Part shown: positions 26,955-35,872 of the stretch, in pieces
Layout of the letters: every line of letters begins with the position of its first letter
Numbering within the stretch: position 1 is the first letter of the stretch
Source of the DNA: Lachnospiraceae bacterium UBA7050
GTDB taxonomy: Bacteria > Bacillota > Clostridia > Lachnospirales > Lachnospiraceae
Reading direction: 5' to 3'
Assembly (NCBI GenBank): GCA_002493905.1
Contig: DLAJ01000007.1
Span: 1-64,000 of the forward strand
DNA: 64,000 nt
Notes under the pieces: generated by a model
What the model was told of the DNA's origin: nothing
Database searches by the model: none
Seen by the model: the letters and a program-made list of their open reading frames with translations, nothing else
Translations under genes and position numbers: made by a program

Positions 26955-27464
26955 CTATCGTTTCTTAAATACAAGCGATTTATACTCACTCACCCGCTTA
27001 TCGCCAATCCAGTCATCACCATCTACAAGTGAATGCCAGCTATCGACCATCTCATATCCGCTTCCTTCAACCATCGCCCGCAGTTCTTCCTCCGTATAGA
27101 TGCACGCCGCGTAGGAAGCTTCATAAATCGGTTCATGTACTGTCTGTATCCAAATATGATGGGCAGCGCCAACGGGTGTTCTTTCGATTATGACATAGTC
27201 CGGTTTTGGTTTGATCACATCCGCCACAATTTCCGCCGCATGCTCCAAATATTGCAATACGGACGAAAACAGCGCAACATTGTACCCTTCTGTAATGTCC
27301 GATATGGACTCATAAAAATGCAGCCGCTCCAAATGTATCTGTTCTCTTCCGAATTTCACATAATGTTTCTGCTCAACGATATGCCATTGACAGTTCAACC
27401 TGTCAAGCAGACCACGGTGCTGCAGATAGGTGCTTCCCAACGAGCCCCCCCCAGTCACAGACAC
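26955..27464 (-). CDS. TIGR04325-type methyltransferase, 3' part of a frameshifted gene
   Basis: The frame carries the C-terminal two thirds of an SAM-dependent methyltransferase: SLGSTYLQHRGLLDRL, CQWHIVEQKHYVKFGRE, NVALFSSVLQYL, YVIIERTPVG and a final KSLVFKKR. It becomes meaningful only downstream of the G8 tract (27445-27452), which codes for the Gly-rich SAM motif. With seven G both halves join as DWGGSLGSTY, about 271 residues from the ATG at 27771, which is normal for this family. As sequenced, the SAM site is broken. Confidence 0.72.
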   Translation of the reverse strand: MSVTGGGSLGSTYLQHRGLLDRLNCQWHIVEQKHYVKFGREQIHLERLHFYESISDITEGYNVALFSSVLQYLEHAAEIVADVIKPKPDYVIIERTPVGAAHHIWIQTVHEPIYEASYAACIYTEEELRAMVEGSGYEMVDSWHSLVDGDDWIGDKRVSEYKSLVFKKR

Positions 27465-27771
27465 TTAAAAAGCCGTCTTCAATATAGCATTGATATAGAT
27501 ACATCAACAAATTATAGTTGATCGCTTTTTCATAAAACAGAAAACCATCCCGCTCATATACCGCTTTCCCGTTTAAGACTGCCATCGTTGATTGAGACAC
27601 TTTATCTATAATCGCCTTCCCGTCATAACCCTCACAGTATTTTTCCGCTTCTGCAAAAGACGCATAGTCCCCGGCCATCTCAATTGTCGAGCCCGATTTA
27701 GGTCTAGGTAAGTTGCAAATCCTTCTTGCCGATCTTGCGAAGAGTCCTTTCAAGCCCAATAAAATACTCAT
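27403..27771 (-). CDS. TIGR04325-type methyltransferase, 5' part of the same frameshifted gene
   Basis: The ATG at 27771 has GGAGGAG six bases upstream. The N-terminal part shows GDYASFAEAEKYCEGYD, YERDGFLFYEKAINYNLL and YLYQCYIEDG, then CDWGG, where the frame is lost at the G8 tract and ends 14 residues later. It belongs to the methyltransferase family often found in surface polysaccharide loci; the methyl acceptor is probably a sugar. The start lies 15 bases after the stop of the GT8-like gene, so it is in the same operon. Confidence 0.7.
   Translation of the reverse strand: MSILLGLKGLFARSARRICNLPRPKSGSTIEMAGDYASFAEAEKYCEGYDGKAIIDKVSQSTMAVLNGKAVYERDGFLFYEKAINYNLLMYLYQCYIEDGFLSVCDWGGLVGKHLSAAPWSA
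27445..27452 (-). repeat. G8 homopolymer at the frameshift point of the methyltransferase
   Basis: Eight G on the coding strand, inside the Gly-rich SAM-binding motif. Seven would restore the frame. Confidence 0.85.
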
Positions 27772-27786
27772 CAACCGCTCCTCCAA

Positions 27787-28632
27787 TCATCCCCATATCT
27801 TAACACACTTTTTATACAATCTAGTATTCCACCACCCACCCGCAAAATGTATAATATATGCACCATTGTTTATCAGTCTCTTTACAAATTTGTAATGCAT
27901 ATGTACCAGCAAAGAATCCGGTTCTCCTGTCCATTTACGTACATGATTCTCTATCCGCCTATAAACCTGATTATGATGAATATTCCAAAGAGTACTAGCC
28001 TCCGGCGTTCCGATCTCATAATGGGGCTGGCAGTTAAATTTCATATCCAGCTTTTGAAAAATTCCCGCTTTTTGAGATAAATAGGCCATTGCTGGTTCAT
28101 CCTCCGCGCTCAGCGTACCTGGATCATGATCCGAGTCATAATAGCTTTTTAATAAATCCGCGATCAAAGCCGGTCTGAATAATAAAACTCCTCCGTTTAT
28201 ACAGCCCACCAATCCCTCACACAATTCAAAGTTACGTGACGTAAAAAAACTTTCCGTTGTTTCATTCAAAATCCTATCACTCCAAGAATATACCTTGCGG
28301 AATTTTTCGCTTTCTCTCGGTGAAACCTTTGCCATCAGTCCAATTCCTTCCTGCATCAGGTTAAACAAATCCGGACATTTAGGTGAAATCAATATATCCA
28401 AATCCAGGAATAATACTTTATCATAATTCTTATACGCATATGGAATCAATAATTTCTGCCCGTACACCGTCCTCTTCTTTGCAGGATCAATCCATTTTTG
28501 AATAAAGGCAAAATCAGCATGGCACTTTTTGGCATATGCCATAATATTGTCTTTTACCAAAGAATACTGCTCAAGATACTTCTGCCCTCCCCCGATTGCC
28601 ATTACACATACAATTCTTTTTTCACTCACCAT
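27787..28632 (-). CDS. Family 8-like glycosyltransferase
   Basis: 281 residues of GT-A fold. KVLFLDLDILISP (about 70) is the DxD nucleotide/metal motif, GCINGGVLLFRP (about 145) is the typical acceptor-side motif and YIIHFAGGWWN (about 265) the C-terminal metal-binding His. GGGGGA stands upstream of the ATG. Retaining GT8 enzymes use UDP-Glc, UDP-Gal or related donors; the exact one cannot be read here. It is the last gene of module B before the methyltransferase. Confidence 0.72.
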   Translation of the reverse strand: MVSEKRIVCVMAIGGGQKYLEQYSLVKDNIMAYAKKCHADFAFIQKWIDPAKKRTVYGQKLLIPYAYKNYDKVLFLDLDILISPKCPDLFNLMQEGIGLMAKVSPRESEKFRKVYSWSDRILNETTESFFTSRNFELCEGLVGCINGGVLLFRPALIADLLKSYYDSDHDPGTLSAEDEPAMAYLSQKAGIFQKLDMKFNCQPHYEIGTPEASTLWNIHHNQVYRRIENHVRKWTGEPDSLLVHMHYKFVKRLINNGAYIIHFAGGWWNTRLYKKCVKIWG

Positions 28633-28673
28633 ATTTCACATCCCCCATTATCCAACGGAAACACTTTCTTTAC

Positions 28674-29444
28674 TTATTTGAGTCCTCTGTCATATTGATG
28701 CACAATTGACAAATTTTTATATTCTTTATATTCCAAAAGCAAAAAAATACCGAAATACCTCTCGGCAAGTATTCCCTGAAACCTATGTTTATGCTCTGTA
28801 TCAAATACTTCTAATCTATGGCTTTGAACGATCCAATCAAAAAATTGCATCATCTTATCAAATGTCTTTATATCGATCAAAAAACAAGAGCACAAATTAA
28901 TATATCTATGTCTCAAAAGGTCTTTTACCGTATAATTTGTATGGAAAAATTCATTATAATCTGCCAAAATATAACTATAACAATTCACCCCATCGCCCTG
29001 CGGTTCATTTGGTCTTGAAGTATCTGCCATAAAATTCTGCGCATAATCCCATCTCGTCGAATGGCATTCAAAACTAATATGTGCTCGATCCTTATTGTAT
29101 AAATATTTCTCAATTCTTTCCGTGATGTTAGTTTTATTTCCAAATCCTTTGATCAAACGCAATTCTTTGTCATAATGCAAGAATCCAATAAAATCAAGTT
29201 CTTTATAGATTCCACTTCTCCATATATTATAGATTCCTTCGCTTTCCGTCCAATATTTACCTAGCGCAACATAATTCGGGAGATCCCTTTGTGCAATGCA
29301 ACTAAACTCTTCCGAATTTTCAAGTTTAGGCGTAGATCCAACATTTAAGAAACAATAATTTTGATTATTAAACTTTGTATCTACCTGAAATAAAGCCGGA
29401 TATATTTTCTGATGAGTAACAATATAAATTTTCCACTTACACAT
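28674..29444 (-). CDS. DUF4422-like glycosyltransferase
   Basis: 256 residues if translation begins at the ATG at 29444 (MCKWKIYIVTHQ), which places the conserved opening at the true N-terminus; the frame is open to 29555. Later motifs are YNIWRSGIYKELDFIGFLHYDKE, where the family has a conserved xGxxHYR-type segment, and RYFGIFLLLEY near the C-terminus. DUF4422 proteins are predicted glycosyltransferases of capsule and exopolysaccharide loci. The longer start would add an odd hydrophobic N-terminus (MWQIIFLPVK). Confidence 0.55.
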   Translation of the reverse strand: MCKWKIYIVTHQKIYPALFQVDTKFNNQNYCFLNVGSTPKLENSEEFSCIAQRDLPNYVALGKYWTESEGIYNIWRSGIYKELDFIGFLHYDKELRLIKGFGNKTNITERIEKYLYNKDRAHISFECHSTRWDYAQNFMADTSRPNEPQGDGVNCYSYILADYNEFFHTNYTVKDLLRHRYINLCSCFLIDIKTFDKMMQFFDWIVQSHRLEVFDTEHKHRFQGILAERYFGIFLLLEYKEYKNLSIVHQYDRGLK

Positions 29445-29614
29445 ATCTCTGTCCACTACGCTTACCTCCACTACACGATATTTATGATTAATACATTTAA
29501 CAGGCAAAAAAATTATCTGCCACATTTGCGGGTTTTCCACCATAACTTTATACACTTTATTCGTTTGTCAATGTACGCATTTTGATTTCCGTCATTTTAT
29601 CCTAAGCAAACTGC

Positions 29615-30688
29615 TTACCAGTAACATTCGTTTTCCACCTGTCCTGCACATTGGGGCTTTTCCTGCGCTGCCGGTCTTACCCAATACTCATTCACGACAT
29701 CCTGATAAAAATCCTTATATTCCGTCTCCCATCGGCTTCCAATAATTCCGAACAGCAGCTGCACCGCACCCCCTAAATGAACTGCGATTTTTCCCATACG
29801 CTTTATTTCTGCCGCCAACGGGTAACCATATGCACCGCACCCGATAATCGCAACATCAAACTCTTTTTTTCGGCACTGCTGCTTCATCCACTCCAACGCT
29901 TCGAACCAATCGGAATAATGATCACTCCCGGTTCCCCCCAAAGATTGCACCGCTTTTATCGTAAGCAGTTCAAATTCCGGTAAAATATCATCTGCCTCAA
30001 ACACCTTTTCGAATATCTTCTCCCGATTTTCACGATACTGCTTTTCTATAGAATCGGCAAAGGGATGTACCACAAGAACCTTTTTCCCTTTCAGCGCGGC
30101 CGTCCACGGCTTTTGGTCACTTTCCGGATGTAAATACATATTCCAAGGTTCCAGCCAGTTAAGCTGGGTCCAATATTTCGTGTTCTGATACTGCGATAAA
30201 AGATAATCCTCCATATACAGTCCCCAGAAGCCCTGCATATCAATCCCCTGACAATCCTGCAGATACAGATCTGCAAAACGCTCCCCCAAATCAAAACTGT
30301 TTGGGAAAAAGCCGGATAACAGACACAGTTTATTCAACGCATCCTCACGGTAATCCAGGCGCGGAATGAATCGATGCTCAATAACCTGACGCAGGAAATC
30401 CATTTCCGTGTATCCCATTCTTCCCGCCCAAAACGGCTCCCCGGCATTTATTTTCTGCGTAATAATCTGATTGACTTCCGGCGGGAGCAGTAATACCCTG
30501 CCTTTCACTTTTGTTGGCCTTGCTTTATACACGGCATATTTTTCTTCCGGATCTATTTTCTTGTTTTTATGCTGAACATATTTTCTGATACACTTATTTT
30601 TAATCTCATAAAAAAACCATACAGTATATTTTTTTATAACATTCAATAATCCACTCCCTCCCTTTTGCTTCTTCAAAAAAACAATCAT
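29615..30688 (-). CDS. Probable GT-D-fold glycosyltransferase
   Basis: 357 residues from the ATG at 30688 (GGGGA upstream; the frame opens at 30724). Two features recall GT-D transferases of the DUF1792/GalT1 group: GEPFWAGRMGYTEMDFL, in the place of their RxGDGE motif, and a C-terminal VAIIGCGAYGYPLAAEIKR followed by HLGGAVQLLFGIIG. In between are KVLVVHPFADSIEKQY and ELLTIKAVQS. The N-terminus is basic and hydrophobic, perhaps a membrane contact. The assignment rests on these motifs alone. Confidence 0.55.
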   Translation of the reverse strand: MIVFLKKQKGGSGLLNVIKKYTVWFFYEIKNKCIRKYVQHKNKKIDPEEKYAVYKARPTKVKGRVLLLPPEVNQIITQKINAGEPFWAGRMGYTEMDFLRQVIEHRFIPRLDYREDALNKLCLLSGFFPNSFDLGERFADLYLQDCQGIDMQGFWGLYMEDYLLSQYQNTKYWTQLNWLEPWNMYLHPESDQKPWTAALKGKKVLVVHPFADSIEKQYRENREKIFEKVFEADDILPEFELLTIKAVQSLGGTGSDHYSDWFEALEWMKQQCRKKEFDVAIIGCGAYGYPLAAEIKRMGKIAVHLGGAVQLLFGIIGSRWETEYKDFYQDVVNEYWVRPAAQEKPQCAGQVENECYW

Positions 30689-30733
30689 GAAATCCCCGCC
30701 TTTACCGCTCTCATAACAGTTCACAAATCTTTT

Positions 30734-31702
30734 TCACCGATCAGCTTTAATCCTTCCGCTATTTTTCCGATCTTGTGAAAATAGCTTGTCATAAAGATCA
30801 GATTTCATCTCCAGCATCCTGTCATGAAAGTTCTTTGGCTGATAGGTCCCGCGTATATCACGTAATAAATCCTGATCCAAATAAAGATCAGTAAACTGAT
30901 CCGCCAGCGTCGTTGTAAATTCACCCTGAATAAGATCACCAAAATCTGTTCCTGTTGTATGCGTTGCTCCCTCTCCAAAACCACTATTTAGTACATACGA
31001 TTTCTTGGGATGCACCGTATACGCATGATATTTGAATTGAGCGTAACACCACCTAACCGCCCATGAATCAACCCTTCCTTTCATCTGGTCGATCAGAAGA
31101 TCTGACAAGAAATTGCCTCCTTCATTAAAAGACTTTTTAATGAAGGGATTGATTCTAAAGAAAAATCTGTCCCGCAGTTCCCAATCTGCTGCCTTCCAAC
31201 GATTAATCCACGTTCCCCAGCTCCAGCTTTCCGCCCTTTTGCTGAAATACACATCGTAAGGATACTTCTCAAGACTATCATACTTTTCTGTAAAGCCCGT
31301 CACTTCCCAAATTCTCTTGTCGTTCTGATAATACTTAAGCGCCTCATTCATAAAAACAAGAAACTCGGGCGATACGATCAGATCATCTTCTAATACAATC
31401 ACACACTTATATTTCTCAATAATCTGCGTAACCCCATCGATCACAGACTTTGCCAAGCCTTTATGCTCCTGTGCTTCATACACAGCAACCCTTTGAAAAG
31501 CTGTCTGCTCATTTGCATATCTTCTAAGGAACCCGCGAACTTCATTTACTTTTTGCGCAGGCTCATCCGGTACAGGAGCATCGCAAAAAATAAAAACAGT
31601 TGTTCTTTCAGCCCCGTGACAGACCTCCAATGATTTTAGCAAATTTTGAATATGCTGTAAGCGTTTGTATGCAAAAATAACAACAGGTGCACATCCGTTC
31701 AT
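30734..31702 (-). CDS. GNT-I-like (EDD-motif) glycosyltransferase, copy 1
   Basis: 322 residues, GT-A fold. VVIFAYKRLQHIQNLLKSL opens the protein, CVIVLEDDLIVSPEFL (about 120) is the EDD metal motif, and SWSWGTWINRW (about 175) a conserved Trp-rich segment, then GATHTTGTDF near 245. Two related genes occur in this window (37734-38663 and 58523-59461). Such enzymes usually add GlcNAc-like or other hexose residues in surface glycans; the donor is not known. Confidence 0.75.
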   Translation of the reverse strand: MNGCAPVVIFAYKRLQHIQNLLKSLEVCHGAERTTVFIFCDAPVPDEPAQKVNEVRGFLRRYANEQTAFQRVAVYEAQEHKGLAKSVIDGVTQIIEKYKCVIVLEDDLIVSPEFLVFMNEALKYYQNDKRIWEVTGFTEKYDSLEKYPYDVYFSKRAESWSWGTWINRWKAADWELRDRFFFRINPFIKKSFNEGGNFLSDLLIDQMKGRVDSWAVRWCYAQFKYHAYTVHPKKSYVLNSGFGEGATHTTGTDFGDLIQGEFTTTLADQFTDLYLDQDLLRDIRGTYQPKNFHDRMLEMKSDLYDKLFSQDRKNSGRIKADR

Positions 31703-31728
31703 TTTTATCCTCCTATCTCAAAAACAGC

Positions 31729-32934
31729 CTACTGCTTTTCTGTTGCGCCCTCTTCAAAATAGTCCCTTATAATTTTGAAAAGCGCTTCACCGAACTGCTT
31801 CTGTCCCCATGCAGCAGCCTTCTCCCTGCCCTTCTGAATTAAGGTCTCACACAACCCGTCATCCGTCCACAGCCGCTCTACACAATCCGCAATTTCTTCG
31901 ACCGAATCGGGGTTAAACAGCAGCGCAGCATCCCCGACCTGATCCGGAATGCCATAGATTCCCGATGTTGCCACCGGGCACCCTAATTCAAATGCTTCCA
32001 GCTGAGGAATATTCGTCGGTCCTAAGCAAGTCGGCATGACCATCGCCCTTGCGTTCTTATACAAATAAACCATTTCATCATTCGTAACGTAGCCCAGGAT
32101 TCGGATATCTTCTTCCAAATTCTCCTGTTCGATCCACTTCAAAACATTCTCTTTGTTGTTTTGCTCTGATCCAACAAACACCAGTTTTACAGGAATGCCT
32201 TTCTTTTTTAATCTAGCGGCAGCAAGTATTAAGTTTTTGTGATTCTTATGGGTCCAAAACTGTGCCGGATAGAAAATAAACTTATCAAAAAGCTTCTCCT
32301 TGGGCGGCTTAGGTACTGCGGTATAGATATAATCAGGCGGTATAAAGGGCAATATCTTAACATGCTTGTCCAAATCCTTTCTAAGGCTTCCGTATGACTC
32401 AACAATATGCTGCTTTCCCACCTCAGAATCCGCCAGAATAATCTCTGCTATCTGGCACTGATGAGCATAATACTGCTCTCTCCATTCATATCCGGAGGTC
32501 AGTTCCGGAAATCTATGATCATACCGGTGCATCAAGTCAAAAATAGGCATTAATGCCGGAATTTTAAGAACATCACCCGCCCCATTTACCTCCTGTGCTA
32601 TATACAGGCCTAAATTGCTTTTTCTTATAATTTTCAAATCACAATCAAAATGTTTATACAAGTAACCGAGCAGCCTGCCAACAAGCGGAACATGCCGGAA
32701 CCCCCAGAAATTATTCTCAATCCGGCGGTTCATCCAACTTTTTTTTTCATTCAGCTTTACCGCATCCAGATGATATTCCTTCGCTATCCGAATCCAGTTT
32801 TCATCCTTTGAAAAAACAGTAATATGATAGTCTGGCAGGGTTATTTCCGATAAGGCCTTTATCACCGACAGCCAATACTGATATGAACCGCCATAACGAC
32901 TTTTTCCGCCGGTCAAAACCCCTATTTCCCGCAT
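31729..32934 (-). CDS. Family 4 (GT-B) glycosyltransferase
   Basis: 401 residues from the ATG at 32934, preceded by GGGGAGG eight bases upstream; the frame opens at 32973. Motifs are GVLTGGKSRYGGSYQYWL (acceptor-side Gly loop), FIYPAQFWTHKNHKNLI (about 235) and VMPTCLGPTNIPQLEAFELG (about 310), the retaining-enzyme ExxxxxxE region. An A9 tract within the gene (about 32739-32747) keeps its frame, in contrast with the G tracts elsewhere. It lies between the ABC exporter and the EDD-type transferase. Confidence 0.82.
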   Translation of the reverse strand: MREIGVLTGGKSRYGGSYQYWLSVIKALSEITLPDYHITVFSKDENWIRIAKEYHLDAVKLNEKKSWMNRRIENNFWGFRHVPLVGRLLGYLYKHFDCDLKIIRKSNLGLYIAQEVNGAGDVLKIPALMPIFDLMHRYDHRFPELTSGYEWREQYYAHQCQIAEIILADSEVGKQHIVESYGSLRKDLDKHVKILPFIPPDYIYTAVPKPPKEKLFDKFIFYPAQFWTHKNHKNLILAAARLKKKGIPVKLVFVGSEQNNKENVLKWIEQENLEEDIRILGYVTNDEMVYLYKNARAMVMPTCLGPTNIPQLEAFELGCPVATSGIYGIPDQVGDAALLFNPDSVEEIADCVERLWTDDGLCETLIQKGREKAAAWGQKQFGEALFKIIRDYFEEGATEKQ

Positions 32935-32959
32935 TGTGCCTTCCTCCCCATTCAATAAA

Positions 32960-34774
32960 TCAATCCGCTTCATCGGCCTGCTCTTTTAGAATTGCCCGCC
33001 CGTTCTTTATTTCATACACTTTATTGCAATTCCGTATAGTAGAAAGCCGATGCGCAATGATAATAAGCGTCTTTGTTCCCTTTAATGTATCAATCGCCTG
33101 CATAACGGCGCTCTCCGTTTCATTATCCAACGACGATGTTGCCTCGTCAAGCACCAAAATATCCGGATTATCATACAACGCCCTCGCAATGGCAATTCTT
33201 TGACGCTGTCCGCCGGAAAGCTTAACGCCTTTTTCCCCAACTATTGTCTCCATTCCGCAAGGCAGACTTTCTATATAATCATAGATTTGTGCATCCTGTA
33301 AAGCTTTTTTAACCTTATCATCGTCAATCTCATTTTCATAAATTCCAAAAGCAACATTATTTCTCACCGTATCATCAATCAAAAAGACATTCTGCGGTAC
33401 AAAACTAATAATCTTTGCCCATTGCCTTGGCATGGAAAAAATGTCCCTGCCGTCCATTAATACTTCACCCTTCTGCGGATGCAGCAATCCTAATATGACA
33501 TCAGCGAGTGTTGTCTTTCCCGCTCCGGACTCCCCCACGAAGCCAATCGCATCACCCTTCTCAATTTTCATGGAAACATCCTCCAGTACATCTTTCTCTC
33601 CCTCAGGATATCTCCAGCATAAATTCTTAACTATCAGTTCATGTTGAAAGGTTCTTGCTTTTTCGGAATCCTCCCCGCATGTCAGGCCACCGTTTTCGGT
33701 TTTATTTATTTCGTCCTCCTGTCTGCGGGCAAAAGAAATATTTTGATATGCATTTTCTAAAAATGTACGACTATACACTAATCCATTTATTCTCGCAGTA
33801 ATATTGGAAATAGCAGGTAACATTTTAGCCGCTGCCAGGGCAACCGCTCCCATAACCGACGCAATTCCCCCTATGTTACCGCCATCACCAAATTTCATCA
33901 CCAAACACACCATAATGATAAGACCTGCAATGAACACCGTCTCGATCAGCTTTCCCGGCACCGTACAGAGAAATAAATATAACGAATTAAAATGACAAGC
34001 CTTCTCCGCCTGTTTTTTGTATTGATCAATAAAATACTGCTTCCTCTGATTGACACAAATCTCTTTGTAACCGCAAACCGGCTGGTAAACGTATTGATGC
34101 CTCTTGGCAAATGCCTCTCTGCATTGCTCTCCGCATTCCGCATTTTTCTTCTTAAAGGCAAGAACAATGGATAAAGCTGTTATAGCTGCAAGCAGTATCA
34201 GCCCCATTGCAAGGAAGGGTTCCAAATAGATCAGAAGCACGCCCAGCAGGAAGCATGTCAGCGTTTCCGCAAATAATGTTGAAAAAGCATCTATAACCTG
34301 TGCAACATTCCCGACATCCCCTGTCACTCCCCACATGATGTCGCTGCTGTTCGTTTCAACAAAGTACATATAGTCACGGCTCAGGAAAGACTTTAACATA
34401 ATTACGGATAAATCTCTTTCTATTCTGTTCCGAAAACGTATCTGGTAGTAATTAACAGCCAAAGTTATGCCATCCTTGATCACATAAACCAGAACGATCC
34501 CTACCGCAACGGGGATCAATAGCTCTTGTGCATTCGTAATACCCAGCCATCCTGCCATTTTCCCAATAACCATATTTTCCATTAGCGCATCCGGCGACAT
34601 CAATGCCATAATAAACGGAATGATGACGCCGACTCCCAATGTCTCAAGCAAAGCACTAATACAAAACAGCAGCAAAAGCAATCCCCCCTGCCGTCGCTGT
34701 TTCTTATTCAAAATAAAAATTAACTGCTTTGACATCTCTATTAAAGTTTTTATATTCTGTATAAATGATCCCAT
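32960..34774 (-). CDS. PglK/MsbA-type ABC exporter (fused permease and ATPase)
   Basis: 604 residues. Six transmembrane helices in residues 1-330, then an ATPase with GESGAGKTTLADVILG (Walker A), LSGGQRQRIAIARAL (signature), ILVLDEATSSLD (Walker B) and IIIAHRLST (H-loop). The opening LETLGVGVIIPFIMALMSP recalls PglK, the flippase for lipid-linked oligosaccharide of the Campylobacter N-glycosylation pathway. It works as a homodimer. It sits among the transferases of module B and is probably its flippase. A second exporter of the same kind is at 55721-57454. Confidence 0.85.
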   Translation of the reverse strand: MGSFIQNIKTLIEMSKQLIFILNKKQRRQGGLLLLLFCISALLETLGVGVIIPFIMALMSPDALMENMVIGKMAGWLGITNAQELLIPVAVGIVLVYVIKDGITLAVNYYQIRFRNRIERDLSVIMLKSFLSRDYMYFVETNSSDIMWGVTGDVGNVAQVIDAFSTLFAETLTCFLLGVLLIYLEPFLAMGLILLAAITALSIVLAFKKKNAECGEQCREAFAKRHQYVYQPVCGYKEICVNQRKQYFIDQYKKQAEKACHFNSLYLFLCTVPGKLIETVFIAGLIIMVCLVMKFGDGGNIGGIASVMGAVALAAAKMLPAISNITARINGLVYSRTFLENAYQNISFARRQEDEINKTENGGLTCGEDSEKARTFQHELIVKNLCWRYPEGEKDVLEDVSMKIEKGDAIGFVGESGAGKTTLADVILGLLHPQKGEVLMDGRDIFSMPRQWAKIISFVPQNVFLIDDTVRNNVAFGIYENEIDDDKVKKALQDAQIYDYIESLPCGMETIVGEKGVKLSGGQRQRIAIARALYDNPDILVLDEATSSLDNETESAVMQAIDTLKGTKTLIIIAHRLSTIRNCNKVYEIKNGRAILKEQADEAD

Positions 34775-34966
34775 TTTTTCATATCTCCGCTTCTTCCGGT
34801 ATCCGATAGCTATATCTTTCTCTTAGTATCCATACTGCTCTTTGAATGACGCAGCGTCTTAATCCACCTCTTAACACTTACCGATATCCGATCATGCTCC
34901 TTATTCGTACGCCTCCAGATGAAACAGGAGGACATGCTCGTAATGACCTTTCATCCTCATACGTTT

Positions 34967-35821
34967 TCAGACAGTCTCCTTTGATCTGATTCCAAGCAAT
35001 CTGTTCTTTATCAGCCTTAATTGAAAATAAATTCTTTTCTTTTTATCAGAATAAGGCGTTCCCCCCATGTGTATCCATTCCCGATACATCCGCTCCCAAT
35101 GCTCACTATATAATCCGTTCCAAAACTTCGGCTGTCCCGCAGCATGCAGCACTATTTCACCCCCGACAGCATCTCTCGGATGGCAGCTATATTGACTCCA
35201 TTCCATGCAGGAATAATCTATATGAAATTCCTGTATGGCAAGTGAAAATACACACTGCTCCGGCAAATAAATGTCCGCGTCATACTCTATTGTCTTTTCA
35301 TAGCACCACTGATAAATCCTGTTATAGTTCGAAAGTCTGTTTGAGAGAGCAAACAGGCTCATCGAAATTCCCCTGCGTTCCAGATCATACCCGGCATATT
35401 TTTGCTCTTCCTTCTTTTTATAAAACATTTCCCGGATCGATTTTGTATCCTCCAAAACATTGACAGCACTTTCTGAAAATTCGCAGACCCTGTTCAGGCT
35501 TCCCTCAAGTGTAGCATCATAATCGCTCCACACAACCACGTCATACACATCTAACAGTTTCAGACATTCATATTTGCAGAACACCATCGTAGAAAAATAA
35601 CTCATTACCACATCATTGCGCGACTTACAGGGATATTGATACCGTATAAATTCCGTATGAAATATGGATTGAATCCGCTCCTGATCCTTTTTCTTAATCC
35701 CGTCATGATAGATGATCAATGTGTCAAACAAATCCGCATTCGTCTCTTTGATATTAATAGCCAAAACTGCCATGGCCGCCACATCGCTTTTCGTTCCGCC
35801 TGTCACGATTGCTCTCTTCAT
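34967..35821 (-). CDS. Family 8-like glycosyltransferase
   Basis: 284 residues from the ATG at 35821 (GAGGAG five bases upstream). DVVVWSDYDATLEG (about 105) is the DxD site and EIVLHAAGQPKFWNGLY (about 245) the C-terminal HxxGxxKxW motif of GT8 enzymes. The region between is mostly helical. It differs clearly from the GT8-like gene at 27787-28632. The 192-base gap downstream (34775-34966) has no gene I can support. Confidence 0.68.
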   Translation of the reverse strand: MKRAIVTGGTKSDVAAMAVLAINIKETNADLFDTLIIYHDGIKKKDQERIQSIFHTEFIRYQYPCKSRNDVVMSYFSTMVFCKYECLKLLDVYDVVVWSDYDATLEGSLNRVCEFSESAVNVLEDTKSIREMFYKKKEEQKYAGYDLERRGISMSLFALSNRLSNYNRIYQWCYEKTIEYDADIYLPEQCVFSLAIQEFHIDYSCMEWSQYSCHPRDAVGGEIVLHAAGQPKFWNGLYSEHWERMYREWIHMGGTPYSDKKKRIYFQLRLIKNRLLGIRSKETV

Positions 35822-35872
35822 TTTCACTCCTCACCATTCATCGGCATTCCATTGCTTTTATCTGTTTATTCC

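Noticed and set aside
29543..29571. Promoter with TTGACA upstream of the DUF4422-like gene
   Set aside because: The -35 is perfect, but no acceptable -10 lies at 16-18 bases.
34775..34966. Short open frame of about 41 codons between the ABC exporter and the GT8-like gene
   Set aside because: It has no ribosome binding site and no recognisable motif. I treat the gap as non-coding.
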